NCBI GenBank assembly: GCA_037349105.1
Contig: JAYJMM010000063.1
Location: forward strand, 248,001-312,000
DNA: 64,000 bases
Direction: 5' to 3'
From: Limnomonas spitsbergensis
Lineage: Eukaryota; Chlorophyta; Chlorophyceae; Chlamydomonadales
The notes under the pieces are model-generated. The model had not been told where the DNA came from and ran no database searches. It saw only the letters and a list, made by a program, of their open reading frames with translations. Both the position numbers and the translations under genes were made by a program. Positions within the stretch are counted from its first letter, which is position 1. Each line of letters opens with the position of its first letter. Positions 43,614-52,490 of this stretch are shown piece after piece.

Positions 43614-43621
43614 GCAACGAT

Positions 43622-44367
43622 GGCTCTCTATCATATCGACCGATTCACACTCCAGTTGGCGTTCGCACCCAAACCCCGCAATTGTCCACCGTAGGGCAAG
43701 GCCTAATTTGAGGATGCTAAGACATATTTGCTCCTAATCATTTAACCTGAACATCCGCTACCCGTGTGCGGTACATCAGCAACGCCTATCGCCCATCCGC
43801 CCAGCACCCTGCCCAACGCATCAGAAGTCTCGATATTGCATTCATCGCTGCTCTAGTACACCGATTCTACTTCGAACCTCATCGAATAAGGGTTCATGGC
43901 ACTGTCTCACGCTTTCTCCGATTCTAAAAATATCGCCCCCAAAGCCGCTAACTCAGGCCTGGCAATTATCTTCGAGACAGGGGACGCAGGAACCTGCGAA
44001 GCCAGCAGGGATCAGCGTAAGTAGGCCTGCCATGCCAGCTACTGCATGCCACATGGTGCACGCGCCATACTTTCCAGCCTCCGACCCCAGGGGCTAACTG
44101 CTACCGGTGCCCTACAGACATGCAAGAAACTACAGCATGAATATTGCACATAAATTTTAAACTTCAGGCGCCAGGTCCAAGGCTCCAGTCCATAAATACC
44201 CATGCACAGGCTCATGTGCACGCACTTGCATGGCGCCATGCCCTGGCTAACTTCCTCCTGCTCCTGTGGCTCTGTTCCGGTAATTATTTTGGTTCACATC
44301 AGATAAACTTTGCACTCTGATGGACTGCCACCACTAAGCCAACGGGAACCAAACCCACCTGCATCCG
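43622..44367. other. Spacer upstream of the eIF2B-alpha gene
   Basis: Nothing recognised apart from 'ggtggctcaagcagcagggc' at 44379 just inside the presumed first exon region, which also belongs to dispersed family R2. Confidence 0.35.
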
Positions 44368-47300
44368 GTGGCTCAAGCAGCAGGGCTTAATGCACCAGCA
44401 GGTCACCCCTTAACTGCAGGCTCGCTCAATGAGATCGCCGTGAAGGAGTTCCACCATGCGCTGTCGAGGACCAAGGATGTTGCCGTGGCTGTGGCGGCCA
44501 TCCGTGCACTCACTGTGGTCATCCGCAACAGCCAGGCTCAGACCATCATGGGCCTGTCGAAGGACCTGGAGGCCGCTGCCATGGCGCTGCAGAAGTAGGT
44601 GTGGGACAAGGCTGCCACAACGCCCTCCACCCTTCCCCCTTTGAATGGGTGGATTGATTGGTTTCACTCCTCTGCTACCCATGGGGAGTGAAATTAACTA
44701 ACCAATTATTTTCCCCGGGGTGCGTAATGCTCTTCCTGTTCTTTCCACTTGTTTGGGCACCTGTGCAGATTGCTGGAGGACGACAAGTACATTGAAACAT
44801 CATGCACGCATGCCACGCACGGCGCCCATTTGTTCAGAAGCTTTTGCATAATTGCATGCCTTGCAGTCATAGAAATAAAAATGTCTTTATCATGTACTGC
44901 ATGCGCAGAAAAAGTGGGAGCCTTCATGATGCAGAACTTGCAGAAGCTTTCAAAAATCATACGTGACTTTGTAGAAGCATAGAGGCCCATGCCCATGACG
45001 TTTTTGCTATGCATCAGTTGCCATAGGGAACACTTACAATATAGGAACCCTACCATAATGGGTTTAGGGTTAAGGGTTTATCCATGAATTTAAATTCCTT
45101 TCATAGATCCACGCTTAACAAAACTCTGCCCTCTCATCCATACTCTAACTACTGTACCCAACCTTGACAAGTAAATGTATATGCCTCAGCCATGCTGTTC
45201 TGTCTTGTCTTTGCAGCGTCTCCGCATCCACCCAAAGGCCTTTTGCTCTACATAAAGCTGCATTGTCTCTTTAGGCAGCAACAGCTGATACTGCTTATGT
45301 TTCCCTCAGGGACTGTCTGGCAATCGTATCTTGGCTTATAAATTGCGCGAATCCCATGCATGCCTCTTTGTCTCTCCCATGCATGAGTCTCTCATGCATC
45401 ACTCTTTCATGCATGTCAACTTACCTCTCCCATGCATGTCTGTCGCCTCTCCCATACATGCCTCTCCCATGCATGCCTCTCCCATGCATGCCGCTCCCAT
45501 GCATGCCTCTCCCATGCATGCCGCTCCCATGCATGCCTCTCCCGTGCATGCCTCTCCCATGCATGCCTCGCCCATGCATGCCTCTCCCATGCATGCCTCT
45601 CCCGTGCATGCCTCCCCCATGCATGCCTCTCCCATGCATGCCTGTCCCATGCATGCCGCTCCCATGCATGCCGCTCCCATGCATGCCTCTCCCGTGCATG
45701 CCTCTCCCATGCATGCCTGTCGCCTCTCCCATGCATGCCTCTCCCATGCATGCTTGTCGCCTCTCCCATGCATGTCTCTCCCATGCTTTTTACTGCAGAG
45801 TAAACCCAACTGCAATGTCCCTCAAGGCGGGGTGTGAGCTTTTCCTGCGCTACACGACACGCACCTCGGCTCTTGAGATGCACGACTTCGATAAGGCCAA
45901 GGCTTACCTGATAGAGGTACGGGGTGCATGGGGGCCTGTAAGATTTCACTCCTGCCCTACCAGATGCTCAATGCTGTGAACAAAGCCAAGAGTGCCCTAT
46001 CAAAAAAATGCTCGACCAAATATGGTACTTGATGTTCTGTTTCTTGATGTTAAGTGTTAGGAGTCTAAGGAAGGTACTGCTCCAGGGGATGGTGCGGGTA
46101 GGAATGAGTTGCGCTGACCTTTCCTAGCACAAAGAGCACGGGAGCCATTGTTTGAGAGCGTGATCGGGAAGTAATGAGTTATACTTCACTTTCTTGGTGT
46201 AGAGTGTGGAAGGCACTGCTGAAGAGTGTAGTAACTAGTAAGGTGTGGCCAGCATCCAGTTCAAGTTGGGCCTGGCAGCGTTATAATGGCTGACGATGAT
46301 GGCGGTGGCATGGCAACTGAATCGGACAGACAGGCATCAACCAAGCCCGGTGTTGCCATGATGGCATCCCAAGTTATCACTGTAGCACAGGTTTAAGAAA
46401 ACAGCTGTAGCACAGGTTTAACAATACAGCTGTGGAAGCTTCGTCTTTACGTGCATCCATTTAGAGCCAGGATAGCGTTAGCTGCAACCATCTCAAGACA
46501 GCACCTCAGAATGGAAGAGAAGAACGGGATAGCTTGGCAGTTATGGAGGGCGATGCAGCCTATCTTGTGTGAACTTGTCCACCACGGGGGGCTACCGGGC
46601 AGCTACCACTGAGCCGATGGGGGCAAACATCTACTGGCTTGCGGCCCTCTACTGACCGGCGTCCCAAGCAGCAAGGTTAACTGCACCTGCCCTGCAGGCC
46701 ATAGGCTGGGTTATACTTTTAAAAGTGTGCATTGCTAGTACCTGAAGAATACCTGCTGTTGCCCAACAGCAACCAGCCTAACTAAATGGCACCCAGCCAA
46801 AGTATATGGTGCAAGGCTGAGGAGCCTGAAGCAGGTGCCTCAGGCCTCGATGATCAAACCCTTTCTCCCTATCCGCAGTGTGAAACCTAAACCTTAAGCC
46901 TGTTCAGGATGCGACCAACCGTGCTGACCCTGAACCTTGAACCCCAAGCTTGTTATCCTAAACCCTGATCCCCAACCTCTAGTCCCTTGGAGGTTAGCTT
47001 CAGCCCTAAACCAGTGAACCCTGGGCAATCAAACCCTCTCATCCGATCCGCAGCGCGGGAGCCACTTTGCCGACATCTCCACGCGTGCGCGGGTGACCAT
47101 CGCGGAGCTGGGTTCCCGCTTCATCCGGCCTTCCTCCGTGGTGCTTATCCACGGCTACTCGCGGGTGGTGCTGTCGGTACTGCAGCGGGCACAAGCACAG
47201 GTGGGAGTGACAGAGTGGGTACAGGTGGGAGTAAGAGAGTGGGTTCAGCTGGGGGATGAAGAAGTGGGCACTGGCGGGGGTTAATTGCAGTGGGCACGAG

Positions 47301-50017
47301 TGGGTGGTGCTGTCAGTACTGCAGCGGGTGCAAGCACAGGTGGGAGTGTCAGAGTGGGTTCAGCTGCATCCTCCTCCTCATGCAGGGGACTCAGTTCAGC
47401 GTCTTTGTCACCGAGGGCCGGCCCAATGCCTCCGGAATCAAGATGTGCTGGGCTCTCTACAATATGTGACCACCCTGCCTCATTTATCATCCATTCTCAT
47501 CCTTCGCCTCATGCAGGGGACTCAGCTCAGTGGCAGTGTCACAAAGAGCCGGCCGTATGCCAGTTTGTAGCTGAATTGTAGCCGAAACACCCTGTCAATA
47601 CCGGTTAGTCATTGAACAATGGTCTGCATTCATCCTCCGCCTGATGCAGGGGACTCAGTTCAGTTTCATTGTCACAGAAGGGCAACCAGATGCCAGGTTG
47701 TAGCTGAATCCCAGCAGAAGCACCCTTTCAATAATTAATTGACCAATTGTTTGCGTTCATCCTCCTCCTTAAACAGGAGACTCAGTTCCGTTTCATTGTC
47801 ACGGAAGGGCGGCCAGATGCCAGGTTGTAGCTGAATCTCAGCAGAGCACCCTAACACTAATTAATTGGCCAATGGTTTGCATTCATCCTCCGCCTTATAC
47901 AGGGAACTCAGTTCAGTGTCATTGTCACCGAGGGGCGGCCAGACGCCTCCGGGGTCAAGATGTGCAAGGTGCTGGACGAGATGGGCATCCCAACAAGGCT
48001 GATATTGGACAGTGGGGTGGCCTACTCAATGGAGAGGTGCGAGGGTTTAGGGTTTAGCAGTGTGGCCTACTCAATGGAAAGGTGCGAGGGTTTAGGGTTA
48101 AGCAGTGTGGCCTACTCAATGGAGAGGTGCGAGGGCTTAGGGTTTAGCAGTGAAGCTTACTCAATGGAGAGTTGCGAGGGTTTAGGGTTAAGCAGTGTGG
48201 CCTACTCAATGGAGAAGTGTGAGGGTTTAGGGTTTAGCAGTGTGCCCTATTCCCTACAGGGGTGTGAAGGTCACGGGTTGAGGGTTCATCTAAGCCTTGC
48301 ATGGTCTACCATGCAGATGTGAACTGCAACATTGAGGTAGCTCTCAGCTATTTTTAGCTACAGGTCACATCTGCATGGCAGACAGCCACACATGGTCTGC
48401 CATGCAGATGTGACATGTAGCTGAAAGTAGCTAAGAGATACAGGTCACATCTGCATGGCAGGCCATGTGAGGCTTACAGTTCAGCGTTTTGGCCCACTCC
48501 ATGGTGTGGTGCAACCCTGCTGTTCTCTCATGCATGCACCTGACCAGCTTTGGGGGCGGCTGGCATGTTGCCACCTGCTGGGGCAAACTGGGACAAAACC
48601 TTGATGGCATATGTGAAAGTGACCTGAGCAACAGGGCTTGCTGCTTTAGACCCCCCCCCCGGCGTTTTGGGGCGTAGTTTCAGTGCTGCTGAGGTGTGCC
48701 AGAAGCAACAGTGGAAGGTGCATGGATGGTATGGCGGGCATGGCATGGATGGCATGGCATAGCGGCGTGACATTAGAGAGAGCACATGGATGGCATGGAT
48801 GGCATGGCGTCCAGCGGCGTGACCTTAGAGAGGTGTGACCAAAGAGGTGTGACCCTATGTTTTCAATCCCAAGTTCCGGGTTGACCCTTAACCCTGAACT
48901 AGTGAGACACCATTGTGTAATCCCTTTCAAGCTGTCTCCTCAGGAGGCAAAGTAGCGCTAGTGCACCATGGACCATGCGGGATGAAACCTGTTGCATTAT
49001 GACTTGCAACAACGAGCTTGGAACCAGCTTGGAACATGCTGCATGAAACTCAGAACATGGAACTTGAGCCATGGAACATGCTGCATTATGACATGAAACA
49101 TGAAGCATGAAACTTGACACCATTAAACGTTGATCATGGAACATGGAAGTTGCAGCATGAAGCATGAACCCTTACAACACTTGCTTCAGGGCGGACATGG
49201 TTATGGTGGGTGCCGAGGCCGTGGTGGAGAATGGCGGGGTGGTCAACAAGCTGGGAACGTATCAAATTGCGGTGTGCGCCAAGGCCTGCAACAAGCCTTT
49301 CTATGTGGCGGCAGAGTCGTACAAGTTCTGCAGGATCTACCCGCTGACTCAGAAGGTGTGAATCCGAATCAAGGGTTGATTCAGAGGTGTGAACCTGGAC
49401 CCCGGGCTGACTGGGGAGGTTCGGACATGAACCAAGGGCTGACTCAAAGGGTGTGAACATGATCCAAGGGTAGATTCAGAAGGAGTAAACCTGAACCAGG
49501 GGCGGAGTCAGAAGGTGTCAACCCGAAAGAAGGGCTGGTCCAGACTCCAGAGAGAGAGGACATGATGTCATGAACCAAGGGCTGTCGCAGAAGTCACAAA
49601 GCAAGAGCATGAGCCAAAGGCCAGGTCACATGGTGTGAACGTGAAAATAGGGCTGTGTGGACATCAACAAATGGCTGAACTAGAAGGTGTGAACATTAAC
49701 CAGGGTTTGAGTCATGAGGTGTGAACATGCACCAAGGGCCGACTCAGACACCTCTTGTGTGCGTGGCTAGTAGTGGATGTGCTTAGACCATACAATCAAT
49801 GCCTGATTCCCCTGCACTCCTATTTACCTCTTTTATCCAGGACCTGCCCGAGGAGCGGACGCCGAGCGATCTAGGGCCGCTGGTGCCGCAGCGGGTGACA
49901 GTGGACACTCCGTCGCGAGACTATACACCACCGCTGTACATAGAGCTCCTCGTGACAGATTTGGGGGTATTGACGCCTGCAGCGGTATCAGACGAGCTGA
50001 TCCAGCTGTACCAGTAG
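44368..50017 (+). CDS. Translation initiation factor eIF2B subunit alpha, seven exons
   Basis: eIF2B is the guanine-nucleotide exchange factor of eIF2, and alpha is the regulatory subunit that senses eIF2 phosphorylation. Exons: 44368-44594 (start uncertain; an acceptor at 44419 allows an upstream exon), 44769-44786 (18-nt microexon), 45799-45916, 47054-47200, 47903-48036, 49190-49355, 49841-50017. Joined frames give [106 protein letters not shown] and [20 protein letters not shown], ending SDELIQLYQ then TAG. These are family hallmarks in the right order, and the length is near the usual ~300 residues. No disabling change. Introns 4-6 and the 3' flank carry exon-edge echo arrays, listed separately. 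Confidence 0.9.
45355..45790 (+). repeat. 15-bp CCCATGCATGCCTCT minisatellite
   Basis: About 27 units, nearly exact, ending a few bases before the splice acceptor of eIF2B-alpha exon 3. The unit contains the self-complementary ATGCAT. Confidence 0.95.
47201..47385 (+). repeat. Echo of eIF2B-alpha exon 4 3' edge and donor
   Basis: The exon edge GTGGTGCTGTCGGTACTGCA...CAAGCACAG|GTGGGAGTG is repeated once at 47305-47352 as GTGGTGCTGTCAGTACTGCA...CAAGCACAGGTGGGAGTG. The first intronic bases 'gtgggagtgacagagtgggt' recur as well. Confidence 0.85.
47386..47902 (+). repeat. Four decayed copies of eIF2B-alpha exon 5 start and acceptor
   Basis: The real exon starts ACAG|GGAACTCAGTTCAGTGTC. Upstream, GCAG|GGGACTCAGTTCAGCGTC (about 47386), GCAG|GGGACTCAGCTCAGTGGC (~47515), GCAG|GGGACTCAGTTCAGTTTC (~47650) and ACAG|GAGACTCAGTTCCGTTTC (~47777) precede it at ~130-bp spacing. 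The first copy keeps an open, exon-like frame ([13 protein letters not shown]) and a usable acceptor. The middle three read into TAG soon after. Confidence 0.9.
48037..48285 (+). repeat. Echo array of eIF2B-alpha exon 5 3' edge and donor
   Basis: The exon edge GTGGCCTACTCAATGGAGAG|GTGCGAGGG is followed by about five more units of ~46-60 bp, each of the form GTGGCCTACTCAATGGAAAG, then GTGCGAGGGTTTAGGGTTTAG. The intronic half of the unit is the telomere-like TTTAGGG. Confidence 0.92.
48296..48465. repeat. Cluster of inverted repeats
   Basis: The 20-nt word GTCACATCTGCATGGCAGAC and its complement alternate four times (about 48305, 48365, 48395, 48445). 48365-48419 forms a near-perfect hairpin. 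Lies in eIF2B-alpha intron 5. Confidence 0.8.
48980..49180 (+). repeat. ATGAAACATG-rich imperfect repeat
   Basis: Degenerate short units such as GGAACATGCTGCATGAAAC and GAAACATGAAGCATGAAAC, about 20 bp each, directly before the exon 6 acceptor. Confidence 0.6.
49356..49765 (+). repeat. Echo array of eIF2B-alpha exon 6 3' edge and donor
   Basis: The exon ends CCGCTGACTCAGAAG|GTGTGAATC. About 12 diverged ~32-bp units follow, consensus GGGCTGACTCAGAAGGTGTG, then AACCTGAACCAA (for example at 49434, 49468, 49501 and 49675). The unit again spans the splice junction. Confidence 0.9.
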
Positions 50018-50235
50018 AAGATCCACTGTGCTGGCTGGGATCCAGTGCTGATCCAGCTGTGGCAGCAGTAGATCCTGGCCTGGCCCAGATCTAATACAGA
50101 TCTAGCTGCACCAGTAGTAGATCCACCGTTTTGGCTGGGATTCAGTGCTGATCTAGCTGTACCAGTAGTGGATCCACTGCACTAGCTGAAAGCCAGTGCT
50201 GATCCAGCCGTACCAGCAGTAAATCCACAGGACTG
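50018..50235 (+). repeat. Echo array of eIF2B-alpha stop-codon edge
   Basis: The coding end GAGCTGATCCAGCTGTACCA, GTAG, AAGATCCAC recurs four times at ~48-bp spacing (50049, 50094, 50145, 50194), e.g. GTGCTGATCTAGCTGTACCA, GTAG, TGGATCCAC. This shows that the arrays are not limited to splice sites. Confidence 0.88.
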
Positions 50236-50881
50236 TCCGGGTTCCGGTGCTATATTCCAATATTTGATATTAAATAAAAGTGTTCCTACCAGAGGTCCAA
50301 AAATGTGTATACCGAGACTCAGCAGCCGAATGATCGGAATGGAATATGGAATATAGGGATAAGGACACATGGTGGCGAGGTGGCGAGGGATAATGATGGG
50401 GCCATAATGATGGGGCAAGAGGCACATGGGACACGTGTCGGCAAATTGTGTTTGTTTGTGATTTATTTTTATACCGGTTGCAGGCACACATGTGTAGTTC
50501 TGTAACCCCGAGTGCTGGTTGTCCAATGCATGTATTTACTCCTGTGCCAGGATACGGCACGCATGCCACTCCAGGTTCAGTGTCATGCTGACCCCAGCTC
50601 GACCAGGGTGGGAAATCAATTCAAAAACGAGTATTAACAGGCTGACTGATAGTCAACCTTGACAACTGGCTACAGGGCACAGCGTCCGCCCTCTGGCACG
50701 CACAGCCTGTTTATGGATCGTAAATTGGTCAATTGTGGAAGGACCAATCTCATAAAGTTCTTGTCAGGAAATAAGGCAGCAACTCAAACACGATGTGTCA
50801 GAGATGGCAAGCATGTGGAGGATGCGCCACATAATTGTGTCCAATGCCATACCGGTAGTGTCAAGGACAAACATATGGAGA
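50236..50881. other. No recognisable gene
   Basis: Intergenic sequence after eIF2B-alpha. AT-rich 'ttccaatatttgatattaaataaaag' region near 50255-50281 may hold the polyadenylation signal. Nothing else seen. Confidence 0.35.
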
Positions 50882-50889
50882 GGGATGGG

Positions 50890-51131
50890 AAGGGGCCTGC
50901 TACTAGGGGGTTCGGACTAGTCCCCTGACACCCCCCTGGATTATAATGCAACCCCATGGTTGGCGCCTTAGCACTCGGAAGAATCGACTGGCGTCCAGGA
51001 CTTAAGCCATTGAATGCAAAATGGAACATCGTTTTTTTCCTGGTCAATTCTTCGTTGTGCGAAGGCGCCAACCGGGCACTGAAGGCCCCTGTTTGGGGGA
51101 CTAGTCCGACCCTCCTAGTGACAGGCCCCTT
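50890..51131. mobile_element. 242-bp MITE with extended inverted termini
   Basis: It starts AAGGGGCCTGCTACTAGG and ends CCTAGTGACAGGCCCCTT, with inverted arms continuing through GGACTAGTCCCC and GGTTGGCGCCTT. Flanked by the 8-bp duplication GGGATGGG (50882-50889 and 51132-51139). Superfamily uncertain (hAT or Mutator by duplication length). Confidence 0.8.
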
Positions 51132-51139
51132 GGGATGGG

Positions 51140-52490
51140 GCATGACCACGGGAGGCCGGGAGGGAGCCACGGACTGTCACCAGTTGCAATAGGGCAGACA
51201 GTCGCACCAGGGCAGACATGGGTGGGGGGGGGGCTACTTTTTGTGGAGGATGTGGTACACATTGACGAGGGCGATTTTCTAGATGGCATGGGACTCTGAT
51301 TTATTTTCTTTAGGGGGGAAGAGACTTTTCCTTTTTGACTACCGGTAATTCAAGGCTAGACCTTGGAGGAGCTGGTGAATCTTTGGACAGCCTACCCTTC
51401 TTTTGGGTGGCGTATTATTCTTTTTGTCTTCCTTCCTTCCTTTTTTCCCCCTCCTGCTTTCAGTTTTCTTCTTACCCGACAGTTGGGTGCCCATGCGGCC
51501 GAGCCTTTGTTCAGCAATAATCAGCAGGGCCCAGAGGAGTTATGTCATTGCCATTGTGGCAGAGGAAGAGATGGAAATGCAGCCCTTTTTTGGCCAGACC
51601 TTGGTCAGACACTAGCTCGCAGCTTTGTTTAGCCCATTCGGCAAAAGAATGCATCCCTCTGGTTTGCCCTCTGGTTGCAAGCATCCCCTTGACTCAGGCA
51701 GATGACATGCACCCGTCGTGCCTCCATTATGCTAGCACCCACTCACCCAGGCAGTACCCCGCAGCGCCCCTTCCCCCTTCCTCAGGATTCAACTGGACAA
51801 ATCGACACTCACGCCTTAGGGACTCCCCTCTTCAAGGCTTCAAGCCCCACCCCCCTCCCCCCAAGCTGCCCACGCAAAGAGCAGGTGGATGAGAAGGGTG
51901 ACGGGTGCGGACTGAGGGGCAAGACCTTCAATATCAGAGTTCATGAGCAGCTACGGGCGAATCGAAGGGAGAATTGGATTCTGACGATGTCCTCAGAACG
52001 GTTGGAACCGATGGCTGGAATCCTGGGCCTAAGATGGCGGAGGAGCGGTTGGGGTCTCTGCCTGGCCCTTATCGGAGCACGTCGGAGCTACTCGAGGAAG
52101 ACGAACGATTCCGGAAATTAACTAGCCCCCGTGACAGCACATAGCTTTCCAATGTCGCAAAATACATTATAATGCACTGTTTTTAAACAGTGGGAACAAT
52201 CACCGGCCTCGAAGCACCCGGTCTCGCAGTTCTGCTCACCCGACTTCTGCTCCGACTTCTACTCCAAGTTCCCCCAATGCTCGTATGTGGTCGCTTCTGA
52301 GTTTACAAGTCCACCCAATTGTTTTCGAAGGGTCCAGGAAGTGCAGAGGGGCAGTGCATACCGGACGAGCAGATGCCTAATAGGCAGCTTCCTTGAGCAT
52401 AAGCGGCGCGGCTCTTCTTTGCCGTGAAGTGGCCCTGGAATGGACGCGCGTGAAGGGCAATCGCACATTGGTTGCTAACACGGCTGCCGA
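51140..52490. other. No recognisable gene apart from a dispersed repeat
   Basis: Contains copy C of family R1. The open stretch at 51542-51892 is CT-rich and lacks motifs. 51890-52120 is GC-rich and may be decayed coding sequence, not identified. Confidence 0.35.
51476..51556 (+). repeat. Dispersed repeat family R1, copy C (conserved core)
   Basis: Core reads GACAGTTGGGTGCCCATGCG, GCCGAGCCTTTGTTCAGC, GGGCCCAGAGGAGTTATGTC, with a CT-rich tract just upstream as in copies A and B. Confidence 0.75.

Noticed and set aside
44591..44600. In-frame TAG at the end of eIF2B-alpha exon 1, taken at first as a break
   Set aside because: Using the donor GTAGGT two bases earlier and the 18-nt microexon keeps the frame open into the conserved [10 protein letters not shown].
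45355..45790. CRISPR-like array
   Set aside because: The units are contiguous without unique spacers, and the genome is eukaryotic. It is a minisatellite.
45331..45979. Long repetitive ORFs on both strands over the CCCATGCATGCCTCT array
   Set aside because: The 15-bp unit is a multiple of three, so all frames stay open. There is no non-repetitive coding content, and the array lies in an intron.
6423..50017. Reassigned TAG (Gln) code, suggested by TAG inside gag-pol, the CDPK relic, the methyltransferase and unit 2 integrase
   Set aside because: eIF2B-alpha ends at TAG exactly at the family's conserved C-terminus, the giant element has one of each stop type, and unit 1 has CAG where unit 2 has TAG. 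Ordinary nonsense mutations explain all cases.
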